A stretch of DNA of 64,000 nucleotides from Trochalopteron elliotii (GCA_024734555.1 JANPWX010000130.1:624663-688662); one strand, 5' to 3'. Positions 25,691-39,400 are shown, counted from the stretch's first letter. Numbers and translations: made by a program. The notes: generated by a model not told the origin, from the sequence alone.

Positions 25691-28600
25691 TTCAATGTTA
25701 AAATTGCTTTTGGGGATCTGCAGGACTTCTCTTAAAGCACTGAATGTGTGACTGCCTTTTCAATTTGCATCAGATAGAAAAAAAATGCAAAATATTTATT
25801 CATGCTGGTTAACAGGATGGGCTCAGCTACACTTGAACCCTGAGGGAGGTTCAGCTTAAAAATCTGAACCCTCTAATTTCAGTTTTGCAAATGGTTTTTA
25901 GTTCTTCTGAAAGCCTTGACTAAATTCTTAGATGTGAATCTTGCATCCAACTTTTGCAGTCTGGTCTTGTCCCTCACTGTTAGCTGGAGTAAATATAATC
26001 CAGCCAAAATAGAGTACCTCACAGTCTGCTATGGCTTTTGAAAAAGCTGAAATAGAAAATGAAGTCATTCTGTTCAACCTTCAGTCTTCAGAAGGTCAGC
26101 TGGGTTTCATGAGACAACTTTCAAAGGGATGTTTAATTTCTCCCATTGTAAATTTTACTGGCTTTAAAATGAGCAGAGAGAGAAAGCCTTGATGGAATCA
26201 ATAAGGTCGGCACATCCTTGTTGAATTCCTTTCTTTTCACCCAAGTGAAGGAAGCAATGGGTTTTATAGCAATGGAAGTGCTTGTACCACCAGTCCTATG
26301 GCCCAGGACAAAAGCACATCTAGAAATACAGCTCTCAACTATCACCATGTTCTCAACTAGGATGAAAATGCCACTGTTCACTGATCTAGATCTGGACCAC
26401 AGCTAGAAACTACGTAGTTTTTGTAGCACTAGCTGCTCTACAAACACAAATGAAGGCAAGGAATTGCACACCAAGGAATGTGAGCTGTGTACATGTGAAA
26501 TGGACCATAATTTTGAAGCAGCTGCAGTAAAATCTTAATATGAACTCAGAAGCAAACACAATGCAAATTTTTATGGTTTCTTTAAAATATTTGATGGGTT
26601 TTCATTTTCTTAGTTTGGAGAAAATTTTCTTAACGTTATTTTTTTTTTTTGCTCTTACTGTAAAGAAAAAAAACACACAACTCTAGACAGACTACAAATG
26701 AAAAAAAGTGGCCAGTTGGCAGGAATGCCAAAATTTCTGTGGCTTGTATTGTTTCTGTGGTGACACTATGCTGCGTTGGGTGAGCTACTGGAGTGGTGTG
26801 ATGGCTCAAAAGTGAGGCTGAAGCACAGCATGCAGGGGTTGAGCCACCAAGGCTTCAGTGGGAGCATGACTGGGCCAATTCAGATCAGTCAAAAGACAGA
26901 GCATAAGGAAATAAAAGACACCTTTTCCTGACAGAAGAAAAGCAAGAAACCAAAACCAGCCTGTTGGGTGATGGTGCTGAATCACTACAAACAAAATCTA
27001 GACCCTGCTGGTACAGGTTCCTGCTGGACCAAGCCTTGCTCCTAATTCAGCTGGAGGGGCTTGCTCCAAGCCTATGGTGCTGGCAGGGTCAGGCCAGCAG
27101 AACCTGAAGCTTTGTTAAATAAAACTCAAAAACCAGAAAGCAACAACAAAAACAAGAACAAAACCCCCCAGAAAAACCCCAAACAAAACAAAACCAAGGA
27201 AGGACAAAACAAATGCCACCGGGTAAGTGGCAGTTCTGCCTGCCTGAGAATGCAGAGTGGCTGGTCTGTCCTGAACACTAATCTCTATGTCTTGGACCCG
27301 TCTCTTGCTCCAGCTCCTCTCCCACACATTCCAGGCAGAGTGCACTGAAAGATGTGACTGAAACAGCTGCTCTCCTCTGGGGAGTCAAGCACTTTGCCAT
27401 GTCTGAACGTCTCTAGCACTTACTTTCTTTACTGTGATTGTAAAGGTCACCACATACAGTACAGCCACTTGATCTGGGATCTTTTCTTAACACATTTTTA
27501 TGCTGATTTTACTATTTTAATTCTTTGTTTGGAATGTAATTTTTTTTTCTCATTTCTTCTGTGTGTAACAGCAATTAAAAATATTAATTTACTGGGTATT
27601 TTTACTGTGCAGATACAATATCTCCTTGCTCATTTTCTATCACCATTTCAGCACGGAATATGAAGCCCCTCTGTGGTGGGCAGCTTTGTGCCACTGTTAT
27701 ACCCTCCAGCGTTATTTGTGCTGGAGCTGCTCAGCACCCCACTGAAGCTGTCAGTCAGCCACAGCATTCCTACCTGGGAGCCCTGAAAAACACCCACATG
27801 CACCCTACAGAGCACATCCAACACAAACCAACCAGGCACCTGGTTACACCACATCCTGGGTGCCCTGAGATGCCAATCTCTGGAGCAAGCTTGCCCCTTG
27901 CTCCTCCAGTCCCACAGAAAATGTCCATTTGTCCACACTTCCAGGGAGAAGGGAGCTTGCTGCACAGGACTGCTCCAGGAAGACTGCTCACTGCCAGGAA
28001 TTCCCAGACTAATGCCCAAATCTCTCTCGCCCCTCACCCAGGAAAAATTTCCAGGAGGAAAGGAGTAGTCTGCACATTTTTCTCTGACTGGGGATCTGAT
28101 GCCAGTTTCTTCAGCTGTTTGAGGCAATGGCACAGATATTTTGTTTCATTAATCTTGAACCAGGCCATCTGTCACCAGTGGAACAGGTTTCAAGGATTTC
28201 CAGCATAGAAACACAGTGGGTGTAAGTGCTCCCAGTCAGTTAAATGGATCTGCTTGCAGGCTTAATGGAGACTCCTTCATACTCCCCTTCTGAAGTGGAA
28301 TGGTTCCTGATGTGAGAATTAATCAGTACCAGGCAGAAATACAACCAGATTATTTTCAGGGCAGCCTAAAGGGGTTAACAGGAGGCAAAAGCAGGTGATT
28401 CTCTCCTTTTCCTTTTATTTGGTCTTTTACAATTCCTTTCAAAAACTTAGAGGCCTGCTGGGAGGAGCATCCTGTTTCCTCATACCTCCTTCCTAGCTCC
28501 AGATGGAACAAAAGTGACACAATATTCTCAGGCTGAGTGTGTCTGAGTAGCTGGCCACTGCTATATTTTTATTCCACCACCGGCTCCTGGAAGATTTCAG

Positions 28601-29760
28601 TCTACATTAAAAGAACCAGTACCAGTGTATGTGTATTTGCATTGATCTACCTGTCAGCCTGTTCAGTGGTTCAGATTTTCTGTAATCCCTTATCTAGGCA
28701 TGGCCACCAGCAGTGAAGTTCCTGCACTTTCTGTGGCCAGCTCCTTTACAAAGTGACTCCCTCACTTGCAAGGCTGTATTTACTTTCTTGGTATTGTGAG
28801 GATTTAAGTATTTCAGATTTATGGCTTACTCTGTGTTTATATGCAATCTCACATAAAGAAGCCTGAAATATCATGGAGCTCCTGCTGGGCTATCTGGAGA
28901 AAAGGAGGCAGAATCCAAGTCTCTTTTTGAACTTGGAAGCAGGATTCTCTCCAATCTTTGGCTCCTTTTATTACCATTAAGATACATTAGCAGAAGGTAT
29001 TAGAAATATCACCTTTAACATCCTACTGTACAAAATCACTTAGAGGAAAGGAAGATGGAAATACTGGAAGTGCCCCTGCTGAGCAGAAGCCCCACTCTAC
29101 CACCTGGTCTAACTGACCTTCGCAGAAGCCAAGGGCAGCTGCATTTTGAGCCACATGAAGACAAACTACACAGCCACAACAATGCTGTTCTGCATGCCAG
29201 ACCAGGCACAGCTAGTTCCACTAATTATATCTTGTGTTTCAACTTCTGCAAACTTCCTGTCCCTGTGTCCATCTTTCTTTAAGGAAAAGAAAAGGACTAA
29301 GTGCCATAATTAGAGCAGTCAACCCTGTGTTTTGAATGCAAATCTCACAAAGTTACAGATAAAAAGCTTTATAAAATTTTTAAAGCTTTTAAAGCTCTGT
29401 AAGGCTTTCCACTGTATAAAGGAAAAAGTTGTCACAGTTTTCATAGGAAGTGACAGTTGAAATTTAGGGAGTTCTCATTTTCACTCCCATTTCCCCTTGT
29501 TCACTTCAGCACTGTTCTGAATAATTCACTTTGGGTCTGATAGTCTTTGTGTTCTTTGCAATCTGCCCCCTCCCAGCCTAAGGGGAATTATATTCACCCC
29601 TTCTGAGCTACAACAGCAGCAAAGCTGCTGCTGTGTTTCACTGAGGTGGTGCAATGTCCTATTTGTTTTTGCAAATATTACAAAAAGGGCTAAAATGGAA
29701 AAAACATGGCTAAGCAGAAGAGTGCAATTAAAGAAGAGAAACAGAAGAGTACATAAGTAT
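25691..29760. other. Intergenic DNA, no gene seen
   Basis: AT-moderate sequence with an A/C-rich low-complexity tract at about 27115-27210 and a T-run at about 26638-26651. Overlapping open frames at 27660-28208 (plus) and 27648-28133 (minus) are the longest here. Neither has splice sites, a hydrophobic plan or a recognisable domain, so I do not call a gene. Confidence 0.5.
27115..27210. repeat. A/C-rich low-complexity tract
   Basis: A stretch made almost only of A and C with repeated CAAAA and AACAAAA words. It looks like simple sequence or a decayed poly(A)-type retroelement tail. No adjacent element was recognised. Confidence 0.6.
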
Positions 29761-30312
29761 TGGGTTTGTGTGGCAAGGCTTTGGTGGCAGGGGGGGACTG
29801 CAGGGGTAGCTTCTGTGAGAGGCTACGAGAAGCTTCCCGTGTGTCCACTAGAAGCAAAGGGTCCAAGTGCCTCTGTGTCAACAATACTGAGGAGAAAAAG
29901 CCTGCAACAGCAATTGCAGCCAAAGAGAGGAGTGAGAATATGTGAGAGCAGAGGAAAGAGGGGCAAACGTGATGAACTGACCACAGCCCCCATTCCCCAT
30001 CCACCTGCACCAATGGGTAAAGGAGCTAAAGAACTCTGAAATAAAGTTAAGCCCAGGAAGAAGGGAAAAGGGAAAGATGTTTTAAAATTTAGGGGTTTGC
30101 TTCTTACCCTACTCTGATTTGATTGGTAATAAATTAAATTCCCCAAGCTGAGTGGTTTTTGCCTGTGGTGGTACTTGGTGAGTGATCTCCTTATCCTCAT
30201 CTTGCTTCATAAGCCTTTTGTTATATTTTCTCTCTCCTGTCCAGCTGTGGGAGGGTAGTGATAAAATAGTTTTGGTATGCACCAGGTGTCCAGCTGGGGT
30301 AAACCCACCACA
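29761..30312 (+). mobile_element. Nearly full-length solo LTR of an avian endogenous retrovirus
   Basis: The element opens TGGGTTTGTGTGGCAAGGCT and closes ACCCACCACA, so it has TG...CA ends 552 bases apart. Inside are a purine-rich 5' half, an AATAAA at 30128-30133, a segment reading 'TTTTGTTATATTTTCTCTC', and 'CCAGGTGTCCAGCTGGGGT' close to the end. These are features I recall from a common avian LTR family, probably ERVL-type. The flanking bases GTAT (left) and ATAT (right) may be a decayed target-site duplication. It appears shortened internally relative to the copies I remember. No gag, pol or env sequence is attached, so it is a solo LTR. The 107- and 125-codon frames across it are not genes. 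Confidence 0.8.
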
Positions 30313-32964
30313 ATATATTAAGAGGAATTGAGACAGAGGTTTAGTCCCTGTGGAATCAACACAGAAATGAGCTACTCCTTCAGAGTTATTCAAATCAGCA
30401 GATTTGCTCAGCTCTTAGATCAGTCCTTACTCCTTTCCCATAGGACAGCCTGTCAGCAGGTAAGGACCACTGAAAATCTCTGAAAAATGTCTCTAAAGAA
30501 AATCTTTTAAGTCCTGGTCTAAAGAGGCTTGTGTCCTAATGAAGAGTGCTTGTTTTCACATGAGGCATGATGCCCTCCAGCCTCCAGTGCCCAACCAATT
30601 CCAGGCAGTAATTGCCCCTCTTCCAGAATTAAACTTATCAAGAATATAGTTCCTAAAATAATAAAACCAAATATGCAGTTAAGCTCAATTTGACATGAGT
30701 GCCTTATCTGCTAAAGTCAGTTTTACAGTCTCTTATCTGACTCCTGATTTCCCACCTCACTTAGCTGCAAATATCTGGCAGTAGAGGGACCCTACCCAGA
30801 AACTGCCCAGGCCAAGACAAGGAGCCCCAGGAGATATGGGCTTCCGTTGAGGAATCTGGATATTAATCAGCACCTCACCCATACAGTGCTTTTGCAAGCC
30901 TCATTCCTCAGCCAAGTCTGCTGTAAATAGGCTGTTTTGAATAGCCTTGCAGAGGTGTGTTCCTGTTGTAACAGTGCTCACCTCAACAAGCTCAGCGTGG
31001 GAAGGCAGAAGGCAAATGCTGCCCAGCAAGCAGATCTCTGAGGGGATAGGGAGCTGTTCTCGTGCCCCTTAGGCCTGTCTGCCTCCCCTGAACTGGGTGA
31101 GCAGCACTATCAAGATTCCTTGCGTCAGCCTGGCTGGCAACCAGACAAGGCTCCCACTGATTTTAGGGACAAGGAAGCTGTGCTCCAGCTGTGGCTTCAG
31201 GGAGGAGTGTATCAGCATGCATGGGGAGTAGGACACATGGTAACAGCAGGAGTTATTAGAAAAATGGTAAAGGATTGCTTTCAGTCTTTTGGGTGGGCAG
31301 TTGCTGGCTTCAGTGAAGAAGTGTTGCATGTATTGTACACACAAAGATCAGTTTGAAAATCAGAGCAGGAAAACCCAGTGTGAGCATCCTTTCCCTCTGC
31401 TGACCCCCTGTGAGCTACTTCCACATTAGCAGAGAGAACCAAAGCCTGGGTGGGGTGTGTTTGTGTGCTCAGCAGTTGGCAGCAGGCTGTCCAGAAGTAA
31501 TGATCTCAGACAAAAATAACCCTGAAAGATCTTTCCAAATACAGTCCCTCATTATTGGTGCTGTATCAGTTTCATTTCAAGCTGTGCCTGGCAGCCTCTC
31601 TCTTGTCTCCTTTAGGAGGACACTAACAGGCCTGAGGCACCAGGCCTTGTCTCTGAAACAGTTTGTAAAAGTGTTTGTAAAACCTCACCCCATGCAACTG
31701 GAAGTGTCCATGCTCCCACCACCAATTTGAGCCAGCTGGAACCAAACTCTGTGTTATGACCTGATTTAAAGCTTCACTGGGTTCAACAAAAGAGGGAGGG
31801 GAGAGTGGGATATGAAATATCTGATTTTCTTCCTCTTTTTTTCTTGGACGAAATGTTGACAAAATCCTTCTGTTTTACAAAGGAAGAGAACAGATGTACC
31901 CAGTGCAGTGTCTGTGCAAAAAAAGCACAAGGCTATTGTCAGAGTGCAACCATGGACTGCTTGGAAGTGCTAAGTATGCCATGGATGCAGAGCAAGCCTG
32001 GTTAGGGACTGAGAAATGGCCATGTTTGCTTCTGAGCTGTTTAGGGAATTCACGAGGTCTGCTGGCCAAAATAAGCCATTTTAAGGGATACAAGACTGCC
32101 TTAAAACAACTGAAGATAAATCTCAGTGACTTGGAAGGAAGACAGAGTTAGGCTGGTTTTTTGGATATGAAGGTAAGTTCCTACAATGTGGCCCTTGCAG
32201 CTCCAGCACCTACAGACTGAGCAATCTCTTCCTCTGTGGACAAGGGAAAGAGCCCAGAGGAGTGTGATGCACAGTGCCAGTCCCAGCAAGTGCTCTTGTC
32301 CTGGAAGATAGCAGGGTGTGAACTACATTCAGACATGAAATCTGTGGTTCCTCAGCCTGCAGGGAATCACCCCCAACTAATTCCAGTGGCTGCACACCTG
32401 ACCTACCACAGATGATCAGCCTGCCATTGCAAGTTGTAGCAGTCATAAGCAGGCAGGTGCTTCTTGTTGAGGTGAGCCACAGCTTAGGCTTGGATGTGAT
32501 GCTAACAGTGCCCCTGTACTGGGTCACTGGAGGTGGGGGTTGCTGGTGAAAGCCCAGCTCAGCACACAGCTGTTGCTGTCACATGCTGTGGCTCCTCAGT
32601 GGGGTGATGAAGCAGGAAGCACTGTCCTTCCCAGGATACTCCATCTTGAAGCCAAAATGCTGCTGAGGACAGTCACTGTGGGCTGCTTCCCACTGCACAC
32701 ACAAACATGCAAACAGAGCCAGCACCATCAGCACAGAGAGTCTTCTCGTGCATGAGTACAAATCTTAAAGAGCTTGGGTATGACATTTCGTGATCTGGAC
32801 CTTAATTTCCCATCAGGGATAACCCAGGGAGTAGGAAGAATGAAGATTACACCACATTTCTCTTGGCATCTGACCAGCATACCTGTCTTAACATGCAAAC
32901 AAATACAAACTGAAAAGCAAGAGGGGAAGAAATTGGAAATCTCATCCTCTCATTAATCTGCTAT
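30313..32964. other. Intergenic DNA, no gene seen
   Basis: No recognised exon or transposon. A minus-strand frame at 32579-32761 has a hydrophobic stretch resembling a signal peptide but lacks an ATG start at its head, so it was not called. Confidence 0.5.
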
Positions 32965-33135
32965 GCAACTGTAAGCAAGCAATTAATTTCTTTGTTTCTT
33001 CAGCTGTAACTAAAAAAGTGTCAGACTTTTGCTCCACAGGGATATATCGATGCCTTCTCTCACTAATGCCATTAAATTGTAAAATGCTTTCGGATATCTG
33101 GCTCCCAAAGCACTTTAGAAATGCATGATTAAATT
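32965..33135 (+). mobile_element. Diverged MIR-type SINE
   Basis: The series 'AAGCAATTAATTTCTTTG', 'CTTCAGCTGTAAC', 'TTGTAAAATGCTTTCGGAT' and 'AAAGCACTTTAGAAATGC' follows the order of the MIR core and tail (the 'aagtcacttaacctctctg', 'cctcagtttcccatctgtaa', 'aagcgctttgaga' series). Divergence is high, so the boundaries are approximate. Confidence 0.5.
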
Positions 33136-33961
33136 ACACCCAATTATAAACCAAAGCAGGTGATCTTGTAGAGGAAGGGATATTGCTTTGTTGGTGTTGC
33201 TCTGAGCCATTAATAGTCTACAGAATGCTCGGGGGAAATCAAGGGGAACTGCGTGTACAATTTCATTTCCAGTGTCCACTGCAAATCTTCCATTTTCAGC
33301 CTGTATTTAAACCCATTTCTTGAAGTACTTAATACTGCTTGTGCCTTGACATGAGATCTCATCAGGTAAATCCCTTGGATTATACATGTAGCACTGTATG
33401 GCAAAATTCTTTCATGAGACCTCATTCTCAGAAAAGAGCTTATCTCCTCATTCTCCTTCAGAGTTTTTCTACCACCTCTCAGGTTTATGCTAATAAACCT
33501 TGTGACTTGCCATTTATAATGAAGAATAGGAAATCAGTTCACATCTGTGTCCTGCTGGTCCTGCCTGAAGACAGGTAGGCTGTTATCAAAGGAATGTAGT
33601 GCAAGGCACAGCCAACCTAACTTTCCTCCATTTACAACTCTCCTTGCCTACATGCACAGAAGTTATGGAAGTAATTTCAGACTCTGTAGAATCCAGGCCT
33701 AGAACACTTCCACACAGGAACAGAAGTACACGTAACTGGAACTGCTCTTTCTCAGTGCACACATAGCCAAAGTAACATACCTACGGTCTAACTGATCAGG
33801 AAAATCGATTGGTAAATACAAATACACAATTTGACACCTCATTACTCCTTTTACTGTACCAGTCCTTCTGTCAATTTAATGTGTTGCCTATTACTCCTAA
33901 TGGGATTAAGAAGACTCGTAGCAGCATGTGGATGGGCTTCTGAAGAAACAGATGTCTAATC

Positions 33962-33999
33962 TAGTAATATGTATTAATATATATATTTTTATATTACTA
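33962..33999. repeat. AT-rich inverted repeat
   Basis: TAGTAATAT at the left is mirrored as ATATTACTA at the right around a 20-base, almost pure A/T loop with TATATA steps. It is probably simple AT-rich DNA able to form a cruciform. Confidence 0.7.
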
Positions 34000-34584
34000 T
34001 ATGTTTTATTACACCAGGCACAGGCCAATCAATAAAAAAATTGTCTTTGATCTCACCATGTAGAGTCACTGCATTTTGCAATTCCCCAGACTGGGCACAA
34101 GCATCACTCACTGTTTTGACTGGATGAGATGGGCCATGTTCAGTTATGTTTGGGAGCACTGCAGATTAGACATCCATGCTATGATTAGGTATGTGTAGGG
34201 AGCAACTGAACAAAGAAGAAGGCATTTACCTGACAGGATGACCTCTAAATGTTTAATTTAATGTGCTTTCAGGAACTTCTGGTCCAGAAGGACTGCCACA
34301 CAGTCTCCTACATGTCACAGATTTCTTTGCTTCTCATTTAGGGAACAAATCCCAGTCAGACTGAAAACATGCTACAAGACAAATGACTTGTAACACCAAT
34401 CTTCTGTTATGTCAAGACATGATAATATCATCCTCTGAGCACACAGATGTCCTGAATTTTAATTTAAATAGCATCTGTATAAAGTGCCATGTAATGGGCT
34501 ACATACACATGTAGTAAAAAGAAGCCTGGTCCTGAAGACTGCTAACAAATGGAAAGGATAGAAGAGGAGGTATTCTTGTATCTA

Positions 34585-34690
34585 ATCCCCAGGTGAGCAC
34601 CTGAGGTGCAAAGCAGGTTAGTGACACACCCAAGGCCACATGGAGAGTCTGAGCTGAGCCCCAAGTCTTGTGCTTACCTCTGTGTGTGGA
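34585..34690 (-). mobile_element. Diverged MIR/L2-type repeat, minus orientation
   Basis: The plus strand reads 'GAGGTGCAAAGCAGGTTAG', 'TGACACACCCAAGGCCACA' and 'CTGAGCTGAGCCCCAAGTCT'. This is the reverse complement of the MIR core ('tgtgaccttgggcaagtcacttaacctctctg' side) and its 'gagctgggattcgaacccaggtct' side. Boundaries are approximate. Confidence 0.55.
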
Positions 34691-36384
34691 GATGTTCCAT
34701 TGCTCCTGTGAGTCCAGAGGGTCGGTGTCCCCACTGTCATTTCAAACAATGACTCAGAAGAAGTATTTCCTCCCTGGGAGCAGACCTGTGACAGGGTATT
34801 TATTGCTGTAGACCTTCTCTGTGTCTGTGAACCACATGTCAGTACTGACATCACATTGCAGGACACCATAATATGTCTCCTAGTTGTCTTCTGCTTCTGA
34901 GCTGTGGTTTAGGGTCATGGTGTCAGGGACTCCTTCAGCCAGCTGCAGATTACTGGGTGGTCAGCAAAAGCTAAGAATTAATGAGCCATTTAACCACTAG
35001 TTTATTCTGTTTGGCTCCCTCACTCTCTCCTTTTCTGGGGCAAAAAATATTTCACTTCTTAAGTCACTGTATATCTAGAAAAGTACTTCCTTCCTTGATT
35101 TCTTCTACCCTGAGCAACCTGAGGACCAATTTGTGCTGTGTAATTACCTTCTGATGAGAAAATAAGGCTGTTAGTTTTGAAAAGCACTCTCTGAAAGGAT
35201 AACAAGTACATAGGTCTGTCACCCAGCAGATCATTACAGTAATAGGAGTCTCTCTAAGGACCCAAGCCAGCCTGCCTCCACTTGGCTGGCACAGCACTGG
35301 CAATGGAAATGTCACCAGATTGCTGAGGGGACAGACACTGTTGTGTCAGTGCTGTTATGGGGATTTGCCTGTTCAAATAATGACATGAAAAACAAGGTAG
35401 CATTGGGAGTGTTTGGAGCAGTAACTGCTTCAGCCTTTCCCTCCACATTGAACAGAGTAAACAAAGCTCCAGCAATACCATCCTTATTCCTCAGCTCTGA
35501 GCCATGATGCTTCCAGGCTTGGCTCAGGTAACTTGAAGGAGAGAGTTGGAAAACACAATGAAGAAGTAGGAAAGTATTTTCTGATCACTGAGTCTTTCTC
35601 CCCTTGAGTGGAAATATTTTGAATTGCTCCCGTGGCCTTATTTGGATAAAAGGTTGTATAATTGGAAGCATCTGGGTTGTTTTTTTTTTTTAAAGAAAAA
35701 AGCCCCGACCTTCCTAACCCTGATGTACTGATGCAGAAATTGTGTGTAATTTCCATCAGCAGAGGAGCACCTCCTGTCAGTACCCCAAGGTGATGGAGTT
35801 TTCTCTATACTGTACCTGCAGCTTGCATGTTAATGTTGTAAAGGACATCTCTGCAACTCTTCTTGAGAATAATGTGGTACAGGTCAGAAACAAATCACTT
35901 GTTGCTGTGGGTCAGGACTGGGGATGGTTCTTGTCCTCCCTCTTTTTGCCTCACCATTGGTGGTGGTGGTGGGGAGCACTGGCCAACTGCAACTATAAAG
36001 TTCTGCTTCCTGGCTTGGGCAGCAACAGAAACAAAGCCCATATTTGAGCACAACAGGGATGTCTGTGGCTACAGGAGCTGCTTGTATAGACTCAGCCTGA
36101 TAGAAAAATATTTCCGGGACATCAGTGCTGGAGATCTCTTCAATCTGGAAAGGCAATGGCAAGCTTTGTCCCCAGCAAAGTGCACACAGCTGGTGTGGCC
36201 TGGGAGATTCCACATAACTTCATGCTATAGTTCATTAGTTTGATCATCTTGAAAGCTGAGGGAAAACAGCTGGTGGGATACAGATCAACTCCTACGATTT
36301 AAACTGAGAGGTACCTTCTTACAGTGGGGCTCATTCTGCAAGGTCCTGTGGAGCCTGAACTCATGTAATAGTCTAGGATTAAAT

Positions 36385-36407
36385 TAAAAAAAAAAAAAAA
36401 AAAAAAA
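36385..36407 (+). repeat. Poly(A) run of about 23 bases
   Basis: An uninterrupted A-run directly after ATTAAATT, followed by AGG-rich bases. It could be the tail of a retrocopied transcript inserted on the plus strand, but the sequence to its left was not recognised as any gene or SINE. Confidence 0.85.
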
Positions 36408-39400
36408 GGAAGGAAAGCATATAAATTGCTGTTAGCATCTATAGAAATGAGCTCAACATCCATGTCAATATGAGAATTGTACCTCAGGCAGGACAGTGTT
36501 GGGACCTCAAGCATTGTCTTTACAACCCTAGCTCACTCAAGGTTTAATCGAGAATGTTTTCTCTTCACCTAACATGAACTGCAGTTGCATGCTTGAAAAA
36601 TTCTGCTTCTCAGGGTGAATCACAGAGCCTCCCCAATGTTTTATGGTTTGTTGAGCACTGATCCCCCTGTGAAGGGCTGGGTTGTGCAGCTGACAAGCCT
36701 CTGCACACAGAAGTCCCTCTATCACCACAGGGAGACCTGTGAAAAGGCTTGCCATAAAAACAGTGAGCAGTTATGCAGGACTTCATGAACCTGTACCTCT
36801 GCATGAGTTTTCTCCAATAGTCAACTTTTAAACCAAAGTGGCAGCTTGTGATAAAGGCCAAAGGGTGACTTCAGCCTCCAAAACCCTGCAGGTGTATTTC
36901 ATCAGATGCCCAAGAGAACACTAATTGCAGGATTTCTGCTCTAACAGGACACAACATAGCAGCTCACAGAAAAGATGTGAAGGCATGGTGCTGTCCCAGC
37001 ACAAACCACCATGTGGCTCTTCAGCCTCACAGTCAGATCAAACCTGGGCAGCTGGGAATGAAAGAAAACAGACAGAGAGAGAAAAATGAAAAAAATAAGA
37101 GAGATTGCACAGAAAAGTTCAGCCATTCATCAGCCTGTTGAGTCAGAGACTGTGAGAAGAACTCTTTAGACTGTTTCAGCAGAAGGCACTAAGTGTAAGG
37201 GTTAAAATGTTGTCAACTACTCTGTCAATAGCTGTGCAACCACAAGGAAAACATCAATCCATCAACTGCTTTCTGATGAGCACCTACTCAGGACAATTTC
37301 AGGTGAGGTGGGTGGAACAGGAATATTTTAAAATAATGTAAAAAATAAGCCCAAAAAAGTGTAGTTTGCATGTAATACATGAATGAGAACAAAAGAAAGG
37401 AAAAGGCAGCTTTAAAGCCTCATTTGATGATTTTACTGTCCAAATTCTGCCACAAGCAGTTTTGTGTAATGTCTGTTTCTTACAGGACTTCTCATACTCT
37501 TCAGCACAGTAGTTCATGTTGCCATGCCACACCAGAGAAGTTTGTCTGGAGCCTACAGTTTCTCTGGGATTTTTTGATGTTTGTTTGATGGTACAATAAC
37601 AAAGCCATGCCCCATGGATGGGTTGTGTAATTCCAAAGTGGAGGCTGAGAAGAGAAATGACCATTTTTTACATTGGCCACCTGGATGTTGCCTCCTGAAA
37701 CTTTCTCAGTGAAACCTGAATGTCTTTCTGCTCTACTCATGAATCATCTATTCCTGCTGGCCTTACTGCTACTGAGGACAGCCAGCACCATGCTTTGTCA
37801 CCTGGGAGTATCTTAGACAAAAAGCCTGACTTTTTGAATTCATAATTAAGCACACAAGTTCTAAGCAATAAAGATTTAGATGCTTTGCTACCTCAATTAG
37901 TAAGGTAGCTAGGGATTTCATGGCGGGTCATTCTCATTCATATCTTCGTTCTCAAGACATAATTAGTGTACTTGAAGCATGACCTCTGCTAATATTACTT
38001 CAGCTTTTGGTGCCAGAATGCTGAGTGCTCACTGAGGGCCTGAAAGATTATACTCCTGTCTCAGTAACACCACATATTTACAGCAAATGGCTGTTTCAAA
38101 CATGATGGTTTATTTACTGTAGCATCAATGTCCTAACCCGTACTCAGACTACTGAATCCCTGTCAGGAATCAGAGAATTTTCCAGCAGTGACCTCTGTAA
38201 CCACATGTGAGGTGTGACATGAGAAGTCACATGGTGGAAAAAACCAACCATGACACATTATACCTGACACACTCATTCAGGGGGCAGCTTAGCAAGAAGG
38301 ATGGCAGAATGATTTGAATTTGGCTTAAGGATTGCATAACTTTGTGCTGCTCTCCATCTCCTCTGAGAACCTCTAAAAACTGAACAAAACCCAGCTGAGC
38401 TGTGATGATAAATGCTTTTTTTTTGGTGCAAGATGAACCTGATAAAACTTTACAAAATATGGTATATGTTAAAAACAAAAGAAAGTAACAACTTACAGAT
38501 AGGAGTTCCAGCTAGATGGATACTGCAGGTCTTACCTGAAGGTGACATTGCTAGAATTCCTTTCTCTAACAAGGCTGCTTCTCCCATACTAGCTTCACTC
38601 ATGGCTTGGGTTCAGAAGTAGTATTTGTCTGTAAGTGGTACTAGAGGCAGGGATCTTGCTGCATTTTGTCTACTTTTTGGTGTCCTCAACTCGTGTCTCT
38701 AATGTGTATCCTGACAGAACATCTCCACAGTCTGGTTCCCTGCCAGCCTAAGCCAAGGCTGGAGTTGAAAAATCCACCACCTTCAGCAGTTCTGAAGGCT
38801 CTGTGACAGCAGGAGAGTCCACAGCTTGCAGATGTGAATACAGGGCTGGTCCCATTTCAACATGCTGAACCTTCAGGATTTTGGGGTATAAAAAGAGCCT
38901 TAATAAACACAGAGCAAACTCTGTCCAGCAAAGCAATGTGGCTCCTAACATGACACATAATGGAGGCACTGTTTCAAGGTTGGCCATTTAAGAAAAAAAC
39001 TCAAACATTCTGGCACAGAATTATCTGGGAATCTGCTATGAGCACTCCCCACCACTCATTTTCCACATGTATTTAGAAGAGGTGTTTAGCATTAAAGGTT
39101 TGCTTCTGTCTCTTGCTAGCTGGCTGGTGAGCTCTGCAGTAAATTTCCTACAACCTTTTTCTATGGCTTTGAGTCCCTTGTGTCTCTTCTTGTTTAATAA
39201 ATCCCTCCTACAGTCCTGTGGGAAGTAGTCAGGTGCTATGTGGTCTGGGATTAGGGAATGTGCTTACTGACTTGCAAGATCCTATTAATGTTCTTTAAGT
39301 TTATTTGCCAAAGATTACAGTACCCCTAATTAATAGTCATTTAAAAAATAGAGATCTTACTTTTTGCTCTTTAGCCCACTTTGCAGCAGCCTCCAGAGCA

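Noticed and set aside
27648..28208. Overlapping long open frames on both strands (182 and 161 codons)
   Set aside because: Frames of this length are expected about once in 64 kb by chance. No domain, splice site, promoter or codon pattern supports either.
32579..32761. 60-codon minus-strand frame with a signal-peptide-like hydrophobic run and cysteines
   Set aside because: The frame begins at TTG rather than ATG, has no matching downstream exon and resembles no peptide precursor I know.
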